Source: Phycisphaerales bacterium (GTDB lineage: Bacteria; Planctomycetota; Phycisphaerae; Phycisphaerales; SM1A02). Taken from it: DNA of 64,000 nucleotides. Positions 9,245 to 17,620 of this stretch are shown piece by piece (the first letter of the stretch is position 1; each line of letters starts with the position of its first letter). The notes under the pieces are model-generated. The model saw only the letters and a program-made list of their open reading frames with translations, ran no database searches and was not told the DNA's origin. Location of the stretch: assembly GCA_022446905.1 (NCBI GenBank), contig JAKVBT010000005.1, positions 593,239-657,238 on the forward strand. Direction: 5' to 3'. The translations under genes were made by a program, and so were the position numbers.

Positions 9245-11389
9245 ATGAAAGTCCTATTTCCAATGATCGTCTTCACGCTACTTACTGGATGCGCGAACCA
9301 GCAGGCGTCAATGTCATTAGATGAAGAGCCGCTGTCGAGCTCAAAAGTCCCTGATCGGAATCGGGCGGTCACTCTTGCCCCAGTGCAATCTGTCGCACTA
9401 CACACGCCACCTCAAAGGATCAATCCGTCGCAGAATGTGGCGAGCACTTCGATCACACAGTCCTCCTCAACTGCTCGCAACAACTCCACATCAGCCACAC
9501 CTGATACAGGCAAGCCTGATCAGAGGATCGCCCCTGCGCCACCGACAGGAAGTGATCGGCAGCAGACTGATCAATCAAAGACCCCAACAACCGGTGAATG
9601 CCAAGGAGGCGATGGCGAAGAAGGTGGGGCAGGTCAATCATCATCGCCTGGCTCCAGCCAGTCTGGGCTGGCTTCCTTCGCTGCCACTTCTTCCACCGGC
9701 TCTTCTTCAGGAGAGACGGCCGATGCCGGCCTCAAGACAGTCTCCGCCGCCTCGTCCTCAAACAACAAAGCACCCGCCTCCGCAGAACAAGGGTCTATTG
9801 ACACACAAGTTCCTTCTGCGCAAGATGCAGCAGCATTAGGCTCTGCCATGCCCGCGGCAACAAGCGTCCAAGGTCTACTTGGCCCTGCTTCAACTCGCAG
9901 CCCAGAGGGTGACGCAAACCAAAGCGACCCATCATTGGACAGCAAAAAGCAAAGCGGCAGCCTGTCTGACGCCCAAGGGTGGAAGACTGCCCCAGTTGCA
10001 ATGCCAACTGGACAGCCCAGTTCACCCAAGAGCACACCTGATCAACAAGCAGATGTGAATTCCCCGGAAGCTGAGATTGGCCATGGAACTGGCCCAAGCG
10101 GACGCAGTGCTGGGCAAGCATCCGGCGCATCCGCTGGTGGCGGTGGGCATAGTGGGAACCAGAAAGCCGCAACTGGTGGCGGCGCAACAGAAGACCGAAC
10201 CAGCGATGCATCGATTGGTGATGGTGTTACTGGAGCCAATTCGCTGCCAAATGATGAGGCACCATCAAGACCATCACTGACGCTGCGTAGGCTCGCTCAG
10301 ACCATGTCGTCTCAGGATCATGATGATGCGCACGCGCTCCCTGAAATCGATGAAGGGCATATGGACCCAAGCCGACTTGGGATTGCAGAAGAGGTTTTAA
10401 GTGACCACGCAGCAACAGCTCCCATACGTGGCGTGTGGCGTCTCGTGGAATCTGGCCCAGATGACTTTCTGCCAACTGGATCCCAAGAGCGCTTCATTGG
10501 CATTGACCCCGATCGTGGTGAAATTGTCACTCTGTTGTCATGGAATGATGGTGAGGTGGTACTGATGGCTGAGTACGCCGCCGACATCAGCCAGCGCGTT
10601 GCGGTGATCCAGGAAACACAGGATCGCGCCTCACGTCTGCCTGAACCTGGACAACTGCTCCCGGGGGGAGTCCGTCTTACATCAACAACAATGCCTGGAC
10701 CATGGACATTGAATTGGCGTCGCGCAGGAACGAGCCTTCGGATTGGAGAATCGTTATATGTCGCAGAGGATCCCGCGATCATCGACAATCTCATGCGTGG
10801 CGAGGTCTTTCTGCCCACTCAACCCCTGCGGCCGACAGCCCAGCTTGGCCCAGCACCCATCATCGAGAAATCGCAAGAAGCAACTTCTGTTGACTTCTTC
10901 GGTGTGCAATCCGAGGGACGTTGGGTGTGCTATGTCATTGATATCTCTGGATCCATGGCTGGCGATAAACTGGAGCGCCTCAAGCAGGAGTTGCGCGAGT
11001 CAATCTCCAATCTCCCTCCAGGAGTCTCCTTTGCATTGGTGTTTTTCTCAAGCGATGCCCAGGTCATCGCAGATGGCTGGACACGATCACACTCCGTAAT
11101 TGCCTCATCCATCCTTCGCAAGGTCCGCCAAGTTGGTGCTGGTGGCGGCACCGATCCTGCAGAGGCATTTCGGTGGGCCTTTGGGGCACTTGAGCCTGCC
11201 CCAGACACCATCTATTTCATGACCGACGGAACAGTCGCCACTGCGGATCTGCCTGGGCTATTACGGAATCTCAATGCGTCACGACCGCGAGCCAGAATCC
11301 ACACCATTGGCTTTGGCGCAGATGCTGACATTAGTCTCCTTCAGATGATCGCCCAACAGCACGGTGGCAGCTTCGCTGTCGTGCCGTGA
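9245..11389 (+). CDS. Lipoprotein with long disordered linker and C-terminal von Willebrand factor A domain
   Basis: 714 residues. The lipoprotein signal ends in LLTGC16. Residues ~20-350 are low-complexity (Ser, Gln, Ala, Gly, Pro, Thr) and probably disordered. A small beta-rich domain (~390-530) leads into a vWA domain from ~555. Its metal-ion-dependent adhesion site is complete: D566-ISGS, the GGGTDP threonine, and MTDG. It starts 15 nt after the preceding gene and ends 4 nt before the convergent stop of the minus arm. The linker is long enough to span the periplasm, so a lipid-anchored ligand-binding tether is plausible. The ligand is unknown. Membrane choice (inner or outer) cannot be read from the sequence. 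Confidence 0.75.
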   Translation: MKVLFPMIVFTLLTGCANQQASMSLDEEPLSSSKVPDRNRAVTLAPVQSVALHTPPQRINPSQNVASTSITQSSSTARNNSTSATPDTGKPDQRIAPAPPTGSDRQQTDQSKTPTTGECQGGDGEEGGAGQSSSPGSSQSGLASFAATSSTGSSSGETADAGLKTVSAASSSNNKAPASAEQGSIDTQVPSAQDAAALGSAMPAATSVQGLLGPASTRSPEGDANQSDPSLDSKKQSGSLSDAQGWKTAPVAMPTGQPSSPKSTPDQQADVNSPEAEIGHGTGPSGRSAGQASGASAGGGGHSGNQKAATGGGATEDRTSDASIGDGVTGANSLPNDEAPSRPSLTLRRLAQTMSSQDHDDAHALPEIDEGHMDPSRLGIAEEVLSDHAATAPIRGVWRLVESGPDDFLPTGSQERFIGIDPDRGEIVTLLSWNDGEVVLMAEYAADISQRVAVIQETQDRASRLPEPGQLLPGGVRLTSTTMPGPWTLNWRRAGTSLRIGESLYVAEDPAIIDNLMRGEVFLPTQPLRPTAQLGPAPIIEKSQEATSVDFFGVQSEGRWVCYVIDISGSMAGDKLERLKQELRESISNLPPGVSFALVFFSSDAQVIADGWTRSHSVIASSILRKVRQVGAGGGTDPAEAFRWAFGALEPAPDTIYFMTDGTVATADLPGLLRNLNASRPRARIHTIGFGADADISLLQMIAQQHGGSFAVVP

Positions 11390-11393
11390 CGCG

Positions 11394-12308
11394 TCATTGA
11401 GCCGTTGCTGTGCCTTCCCGAATGCGATCGTGGTATCCACGGTCTGCGGGCATTATCCAGGGCGTAACGTCATACGGAAATCGTGATTGCACCAACGCAT
11501 TTCGGAAGAGCTGAAATGCGGCATAACTATCTGCGCTGACACGCATCGAGACTACGTGAAAATCAGGATCGAGCACTGAAAGGGCATCTGTGATTTTGGC
11601 AACCGATGCTCTTGTTTCGTCTATGGGGATACCCCCGCCCGACAGCAGGCGAACACGCCGCTCAATGTCTTGTGTCCCTGTGCGAAATTCGCAACCTTCA
11701 TGAATGATCGCTTCTACAGGCTGCTGAAGGTCGATGGCCTCGGGATTCCATGTCGTCCAAAATACACATCGGTCTCCGATCGGATCGCTCGACTGATGCC
11801 AACTCGACCAATCATTGAGTATGTATAGGCGGCCCTCAGCCAAAACGACTTGTACTGGAAGACGCCCCGCGAGCTCTCTACGCTTTGGCGTTCGCAGAGT
11901 GACATCTCGCAATTGCGTCATTCGCTGCAAGTCTTTCTGAAGCGTTTGAGTCTGTGATCGAATCGTGTCAAGATCAACCGGCGCATTCTCAGGCGCGACA
12001 ATGGCATGCAAGCGATCGAGCAACTCCTCTCGCTGATCAATCTCTTTGTAGAGGCGGTCAAGTTGTGCTCGGCGTGATGTGATCATGTCTGCCACTAGAT
12101 CATCTGGCTGAACTTCTGGGCTCGTATTGACTGACATCGTCTCCTGAGTTGCAAGCAACGGCACTTCTGCTGTTTGTCGACTTCGCACACTGGCGATCAC
12201 GGCTGCAAGGATGGCCACAAAGATGATCAGGCCAAACATGTTGCAGATCGTGTCAAGCAGCAGATCAAGACTGCCATCTTCTGTCGTGTTTCGCCGACGC
12301 ATTTTCAT
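11394..12308 (-). CDS. ExbD/TolR/MotB-like energy-coupling protein, paralogue 2
   Basis: 304 residues with one N-terminal helix (~20-42). Its start, SLDLLLDTICNMFGLIIF, carries an acidic residue (D15 or D19) at the membrane border, as in the proton-path Asp of ExbD, TolR and MotB. The periplasmic part has a predicted coiled coil (~60-125) and a C-terminal domain that lacks the OmpA-like peptidoglycan motif of MotB. Its ATG overlaps the stop of the other ExbD-like gene by 1 nt (TAATG), so both subunits are probably made together. It is the last gene of the minus arm. The role in converting ion flow to movement with the ExbB-like channel is inferred from family and order. Confidence 0.65.
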   Translation of the reverse strand: MKMRRRNTTEDGSLDLLLDTICNMFGLIIFVAILAAVIASVRSRQTAEVPLLATQETMSVNTSPEVQPDDLVADMITSRRAQLDRLYKEIDQREELLDRLHAIVAPENAPVDLDTIRSQTQTLQKDLQRMTQLRDVTLRTPKRRELAGRLPVQVVLAEGRLYILNDWSSWHQSSDPIGDRCVFWTTWNPEAIDLQQPVEAIIHEGCEFRTGTQDIERRVRLLSGGGIPIDETRASVAKITDALSVLDPDFHVVSMRVSADSYAAFQLFRNALVQSRFPYDVTPWIMPADRGYHDRIREGTATAQ

Positions 12309-13048
12309 TACTCAGCAGGGAAACGTGTGGTTGAAGCAGACTCGGGAATAAGATCTAGTCCCATAGACAAATTGCGCAGTGCGGGGTCAGTCTTTATTTG
12401 GCGTTGCAGCGCTTCCCAGATGGGAAGGCCGGACGGCTTCAACACAATAAGCAGATGCCGGTCGGATAGATCAGACTGCCCGCGATACCAAGACAAGAGT
12501 CCAGTGGCAATTTGTTCCGGATCACTTTGGCGAATTGCAATAGGGGGGTCATTGGCCTGATCAGTTGAGACAACACACCGCCCCGCGGCCAACTCTGCAA
12601 CGATGGGGCGGGTTTCTTGATTCGCAATCAAATAGACCAGCCGTCGATTGCGCATTGTTTCAATATCTCGACGCAATTCATCTTGATCAGCAAGAAGTAA
12701 TTTGGCGACCTGAACATCCCCGTCCCGCATCGCTGACAGTCTGGCTGATTTGGTGGCATCGATGCGGCGACGCAGTGACCGAAGTGTGTCATCAGCCTCC
12801 AAAATGTTTTGAGTCAGCACAGCCAGAGCAGCACGCTGATCAGCAGTGTCAGCCGGAATGGCTACGCCCGTGGCTTGCGCAATATCTGGCTCTGGAGATA
12901 CTGGCTCAATGCGTGCGACCGCTGCTCGCCCAATTTGCAGAAGCAGCAGAAGCGTCACCACAAGAACAACGCCAATGGTGCCAATCATGACATCCTGAAA
13001 AGCAAAAAAACGAACCGGGGATCCAGATCCTCGATGCCGCCGAGCCAT
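12308..13048 (-). CDS. ExbD/TolR/MotB-like energy-coupling protein, paralogue 1
   Basis: 246 residues when started at the ATG that overlaps the ExbB-like stop (TGATG). A frame extension to 13108 would run into the upstream gene and is not used. A basic tail is followed by RFFAFQDVMIGTIGVVLVV, where Asp19 sits at the beginning of the single membrane helix, the position of the proton-accepting Asp in ExbD/TolR. Residues ~55-125 look helical and charged, and the rest is a compact periplasmic domain of unknown type. The QDVMIGTIG helix differs clearly from the LDLLLDTICN helix of the neighbouring paralogue, so the two are probably distinct subunits of one channel. Confidence 0.65.
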   Translation of the reverse strand: MARRHRGSGSPVRFFAFQDVMIGTIGVVLVVTLLLLLQIGRAAVARIEPVSPEPDIAQATGVAIPADTADQRAALAVLTQNILEADDTLRSLRRRIDATKSARLSAMRDGDVQVAKLLLADQDELRRDIETMRNRRLVYLIANQETRPIVAELAAGRCVVSTDQANDPPIAIRQSDPEQIATGLLSWYRGQSDLSDRHLLIVLKPSGLPIWEALQRQIKTDPALRNLSMGLDLIPESASTTRFPAE

Positions 13049-13929
13049 CAGGAGGCCCCGTCGACACGCACTCGACTGACGACATTCCGAAGTGCGTATT
13101 GCCTGCAATCATCCAGAAGCAACTCATCTGCTCGGCGAACAAAAGTCTGAGCGAGATAAATCAAAAGCGCTGCAACCAGTCCTTCCCCGGTGGTGATAAA
13201 TGCGGTAGACAGACCAGCAAGAACTAGCGTCAGTTGTGAAGTCAGTGCATCGACAGAAGCATTCCCCGCATCTAGCACGCCACCAAACTGTGAAATCGCC
13301 TCTGTAAGTCCAATGATGGTGCCAAGGAATCCCAATACAGGGATGGCCCAAATAAAACCACGCAGAATCGTGTAGCCGCTGTCCATCGCGGCCTCATCAG
13401 CTTCCGCAGCACTGTCAAGCATCTCATCGATGTCGCCAATTCGTCCTATGTTGCGAATGGATCGAAGCGCATCCAGCACACGATTGAGCAGTAGAAATTG
13501 TCGCGGCTCATCAACAGCAGCTTCAATCGTATTCATTACCTGATCTGCTGAACCCACTGTCAGTGCAAAGCCAGCTTCCTCAGGCATAAAACGCAAACGC
13601 AATGCCGCTCGCTGCGCTTTTATTTTGAGCGATTTCAGCAGAAGAATGGCAATAGACCAGCAACTCAACGCAGCAATTGGTATTGGAATGCCTGAGTACC
13701 CCGTTAGAAGTTCCCAAACAATGCTCCCGAATCCAGTGTCCCTGGCAAACCAACTCACTCCATACATGAACCCCATAAATGCCACGCCCAACAAAAATGA
13801 TGAGAATGCAGATGGAGTTGTAAAGCGACCGCTTGGAAGGCCAAAGCGTCGTTCGGGATCGCATGAAGCAAAGGACAGCACAGGCTTCGTTGGGCGGTCC
13901 CAGGCTGGTGGTGGAGTTGCGTCGGCCAT
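13048..13929 (-). CDS. MotA/TolQ/ExbB-family proton channel subunit
   Basis: 293 residues. Hydrophobic segments lie at ~44-63, 78-98, 192-212 and 235-260. The third contains IPVLGFLGTIIGLTEAIS and the fourth LAGLSTAFITTGEGLVAALL, which are the conserved TolQ/ExbB/MotA channel-helix features (the P-x-LG-LGTV-G motif and a Thr-rich helix). A cytoplasmic domain lies between helices 2 and 3, as in TolQ. Such proteins form a pentameric ion channel around a dimer of ExbD/TolR-type subunits; two candidates follow immediately. It overlaps both neighbours by 1 nt. No TonB, TolA or flagellar genes are nearby, which argues against ordinary TonB or Tol function. Confidence 0.85.
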   Translation of the reverse strand: MADATPPPAWDRPTKPVLSFASCDPERRFGLPSGRFTTPSAFSSFLLGVAFMGFMYGVSWFARDTGFGSIVWELLTGYSGIPIPIAALSCWSIAILLLKSLKIKAQRAALRLRFMPEEAGFALTVGSADQVMNTIEAAVDEPRQFLLLNRVLDALRSIRNIGRIGDIDEMLDSAAEADEAAMDSGYTILRGFIWAIPVLGFLGTIIGLTEAISQFGGVLDAGNASVDALTSQLTLVLAGLSTAFITTGEGLVAALLIYLAQTFVRRADELLLDDCRQYALRNVVSRVRVDGAS

Positions 13930-16799
13930 TAAGGTGAAAAGAGTACCGCAGGGGTCTCCGGCAGGTTGAGCGCGCCCATGGGGATCCTATTTGAAGCATC
14001 TAATTCCACAGGCACCAACTGCCAGCGGCCGGCTTCATCAGAAACGAGCACCATCAGTTCTTGTGGGGCGGTCCCAGCTGGCCACATCCCTTCCATATGA
14101 TCGCCCTGCGGAATTAATACCCCTGCAGGCACATGTGAGATCATCGCAGCATCCATATCTCGGAAAGAAGCAAGAACACTCGTGCGAATCGCATCAACAT
14201 CAGGCGATTGAGCCAAGGCTGTGGCTGCCTGCGTTCGGATACGTCGCTGCTGAGGTGATGTGGCCGCTGCAGCCATGGCCGGCCAATCCGATTGTGCAGC
14301 CATCGGAGCAATGACGCTGAGGTCATTGATCCATCGATCAACAGGCTCCACTGCTTTGGGAGCGATGGGGCGAAGTGTCTCAAGAGCAACAAGCCACGCT
14401 TGTTTTGTCGCATAAAGTCGCAGCAGTAGATCGAGCTCATCAGTGGAAACAACATCTTCAACCATTTGCAAGACAGCAATCGCACAGCCGCGCGGCGATG
14501 TCGCCACCGGCCTTTCTATCCAATCACTGAGTGCTGATGACAGCGCAACAAAATCAAGCTGGCCTATTGGGCCGACGGATGCATCAATTGGATCAGGATC
14601 CAGCAGTTCTGGAGGAAGTGAGAACGACTCAAGATCTTCAATAATCCGAATTGACCGCGTGTTCTCAGGGGGCCTGACATAGATCCAACCACCCCGCAAA
14701 ATGGGCATACGTGCCAAATCGAGCAGATGGGTTTTCTCTACCAGCTCATGCGGTCCTTTATGAAACTGTGGAGAACTCAAAGCTGTCAACATGGGCAACA
14801 TCTTGACGGCGGCTTGCCCATAGGGCGAGCCATCATGACGTTCCATGTGATTCCGAAGTGCTGTCGCAGCTCCACGTGCTAAGCGGGACATCGAATCAGA
14901 ATCGGAACTCTGCAGGGCAGCTTCTACTGCGGGGCGAACAACCATCCGCCAATGTGACAAAGCTACCGCTGCTTCAGCAGCACGGCGCCCACGATGCCAC
15001 TGATGTACGGGGCCGGTATCAGCGAGCACATCGAGATGCTCATCAAGCAATGACTGCCACACACGCAACCATTCCTGTTCGCTCGCTGGCGTTTCTGCCA
15101 ACTGCCCAAGCAAAGCATCTGCCTTCTCAAGAGACTCCAGTCGTAACTGTGCACGCTCCATACGATTAGTGCGCATTTGAGCAAGTTTCTCAATGGCCTG
15201 GCTGATGTCAGGCTGTGTACCTACTGGTGAACGACGGGTCTTATCGAGCATCGACTGGACATCGTCGAGTTTCATCCACTCAGCCCATGCATCTGGATCA
15301 AGTGACTTGCCACCCCCTGGGGCAGACTCCTCGAGTCGGCCACGAGCGACTGCGAGCACATCAAGAGCGCTTTGTCGCTCCACCTCATAGGCTGCACGCC
15401 GAAGATCATCCACCTGATCACGCGTCTGCTTAAGCGCTTTGGCATGCTCGGAAATTCCCAATGATGCCACTTGCTCAAGCAAATCAGTTGCTTGCTCAAG
15501 CGATGCGATGCTCTCTGGGTTGATAGATGTGAGCTGGGTTGCTTGGTCGATCCATTCAGCCCCTTGGGCGACATCAGCAAGCCGCTGCTTTTGGGCCTGT
15601 TCAATTCTTCCTTTGAGCGATGCCAATACCGGCGAGTCTGTCAGACTGGATTCCGAGGCTTGACGCCATGTCCTAAATGCTGATTCAAGATTCCCTGCCT
15701 CTAGATCTGATTGAATTGCAGCCGCCATGCCTTCAATCGTCTGCTGGTATCGAGCTGATCGTAATGAAAGGTTGATTGCGATTACAGCGAGCACCGCCAT
15801 GGCCAATATGGCTGTCAGCCCAAGCGCGAAGCGACGCCGATGTCGCCGTTTCGCAGTGGCATATCGGTGCGCCACCCGAGACTCCAACATGGGTGTCATG
15901 GAGACATCACTAGCGCGTAAATCGGCGTAGAGCGGCTCAAACTCACTGACTGGACGATCTTCATCAAGCAATTGCTCGAGGCGCTCGACATGAAGTCTTT
16001 GCGATGCACGCCTCTGGACTGCTTCCTGCTGGCGGTCAAGCCAGCCTGTCAGTTGCCCCATCGCCGGCTGCAAGACAGAGGCAACACCAGCATCCGCACC
16101 AAGCGAACGAACCCGATCAAGGAGGGCACGAGCCAAAGGCTCATCCATCGCGAGCCACGCCCGATACAACTGACGATCAAGTTCTTCCATCTCTTGCGCA
16201 GCAATCTTACGTGCGCCTAATGCAAGGGCATCATCAAGTTCTGCAAGCAACGCCCGCCCGCCAGATCCACCGGCATTGATTGACTCAAAAACCTTTCGAC
16301 AGTGACGAATATCAGCGAGATCGCCAGCGCCAATACAGGCCTGGACACGCGGCTTCCACGCTTGCACGACATCCTGTTCAATCTGCTCAACAGCATCCGC
16401 CCAAATCGCTTGTCTTGGCTCAAGACGGCGAAGGGTGCGTAAACATCCAAGTCGATCGGCAGCCGACGCAGATGACACCGCAGCACTTCGCCATGCTGAG
16501 ACAGCCGCGGCATGTGCAGATGCGGTTGCATGCAATCTTGCTAACTCATCAAGGCTTTGGTCATCCGGAAAGTCCAATTCGTCCATGAGTGCACGAACAG
16601 CTGAACTCTGCTTGAGTTGAATGGCATGTGCAACAATGTTGCCTCCATCAATGTTGTAGGCGGCAGCTTCACGTCCGTACCCGGCTTTCGCCCATGCAAG
16701 ACAGCGATCAAGATCCCGTTTCATCCTCTCCATAGATCGGCGCAGTTGTGCTTCATTGCCAGCATCGAGTGCTTGTTTGACTTCATGACACGTTTTCAT
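13929..16799 (-). CDS. Very long coiled-coil membrane protein of the GTPase/ExbBD locus
   Basis: 956 residues from the ATG at 16799, which overlaps the upstream stop by 4 nt (ATGA). The longer frame to 16874 lies within the preceding gene. Residues 1-~315 are helical, Ala/Arg/Glu-rich and probably cytoplasmic. One membrane helix at ~322-345 follows a basic stretch (RRHRRRF). About 350 residues of heptad-like coiled coil come after it, then a more compact C-terminal domain (~700-956). I recognise no family. By position between GAP1-like and ExbB-like genes, it may act as the stalk linking the cytoplasmic GTPase module to the ion-driven channel (inference). Confidence 0.6.
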   Translation of the reverse strand: MKTCHEVKQALDAGNEAQLRRSMERMKRDLDRCLAWAKAGYGREAAAYNIDGGNIVAHAIQLKQSSAVRALMDELDFPDDQSLDELARLHATASAHAAAVSAWRSAAVSSASAADRLGCLRTLRRLEPRQAIWADAVEQIEQDVVQAWKPRVQACIGAGDLADIRHCRKVFESINAGGSGGRALLAELDDALALGARKIAAQEMEELDRQLYRAWLAMDEPLARALLDRVRSLGADAGVASVLQPAMGQLTGWLDRQQEAVQRRASQRLHVERLEQLLDEDRPVSEFEPLYADLRASDVSMTPMLESRVAHRYATAKRRHRRRFALGLTAILAMAVLAVIAINLSLRSARYQQTIEGMAAAIQSDLEAGNLESAFRTWRQASESSLTDSPVLASLKGRIEQAQKQRLADVAQGAEWIDQATQLTSINPESIASLEQATDLLEQVASLGISEHAKALKQTRDQVDDLRRAAYEVERQSALDVLAVARGRLEESAPGGGKSLDPDAWAEWMKLDDVQSMLDKTRRSPVGTQPDISQAIEKLAQMRTNRMERAQLRLESLEKADALLGQLAETPASEQEWLRVWQSLLDEHLDVLADTGPVHQWHRGRRAAEAAVALSHWRMVVRPAVEAALQSSDSDSMSRLARGAATALRNHMERHDGSPYGQAAVKMLPMLTALSSPQFHKGPHELVEKTHLLDLARMPILRGGWIYVRPPENTRSIRIIEDLESFSLPPELLDPDPIDASVGPIGQLDFVALSSALSDWIERPVATSPRGCAIAVLQMVEDVVSTDELDLLLRLYATKQAWLVALETLRPIAPKAVEPVDRWINDLSVIAPMAAQSDWPAMAAAATSPQQRRIRTQAATALAQSPDVDAIRTSVLASFRDMDAAMISHVPAGVLIPQGDHMEGMWPAGTAPQELMVLVSDEAGRWQLVPVELDASNRIPMGALNLPETPAVLFSP

Positions 16800-17620
16800 G
16801 CAGCCGCTCCCAGCCAGACCCACAGCAGGATGACCAAAATGACTGCAAAAGCAGCGAAGAGCAGCCAAGGCCACATGCGGCGATCTGGGGCCTCCATGCG
16901 CACCAGAGGCATATTGATGACCTCCGGCTCGATGACCGGGGAGGCAGATGTCGATGGGGCAGCTGGAGGATCAGACCATGGGATCGATCGTGATTTTAGA
17001 TCCTCGCCAACATCGTCTGACTCGAGAATGATCACAGCAATACCGTGGCTGCTGGCCGGTGGACCAGCAGAGAAGGTCCACGACCATCGGTCAACTGGCT
17101 GCATAGCAGCTTCGATTGATTGAATGGCCTTGATTGCAGATTGCCCCTGGGGCAGCGCAATGACGCGCCGACTCGATTCATCTTGGCATTGATGGAGTAG
17201 TGGAGCCCATTCATGGGCTGCTTGTAGACCCGCTCCAGAAGCGATTGGCAAATCCTGCAATCTGGCATTTTCAGGATTGCACGGCCAGTTAGTGCACATC
17301 AGTGGACTGGCAAGAAGAGTGGCGGGTCCACTACATCGCTGATCTGCTCGAATTAACACATGATGCGTCACGCGGTTCAGCCCATCTATTGCAATGGGAG
17401 GCGCCTTATGAACACTGGTGAGTACCGACCACTGTGCGCCATGGAATCTCATTAGGCGATGCGACAGCGACGCATAACCCGCTCCATCTTCATTGACATA
17501 CATCCCAGAGGATTGCTCGAGTTGTTCCAACACGTGAGCGGGCACACCAGGACTTGCATGAACGGTTCGAAAACCGACCATGCCCACCTGATCGTCCCAT
17601 GTGTGTATGACATGGAGCAT
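16796..17620 (-). CDS. Tail-anchored protein with GAP1-N-like fold, second copy in the locus
   Basis: 274 residues. Phrases such as YASLSHRLMRFHGAQWSVL and a following GLNRVTHHVLI resemble the signature of GTPase-associated protein 1 N-terminal domains, where an N-R-x-x-H-H-x-x-x element is usual (family resemblance from memory). The last ~24 residues are a hydrophobic helix with only a short tail, so the soluble part faces the cytoplasm. Start and stop overlap its neighbours (TGATG at 17620; ATGA at 16796-16799). Together with the first GAP1-like protein on the plus arm, the locus has two membrane-bound candidate partners for one GTPase. Confidence 0.5.
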   Translation of the reverse strand: MLHVIHTWDDQVGMVGFRTVHASPGVPAHVLEQLEQSSGMYVNEDGAGYASLSHRLMRFHGAQWSVLTSVHKAPPIAIDGLNRVTHHVLIRADQRCSGPATLLASPLMCTNWPCNPENARLQDLPIASGAGLQAAHEWAPLLHQCQDESSRRVIALPQGQSAIKAIQSIEAAMQPVDRWSWTFSAGPPASSHGIAVIILESDDVGEDLKSRSIPWSDPPAAPSTSASPVIEPEVINMPLVRMEAPDRRMWPWLLFAAFAVILVILLWVWLGAAA

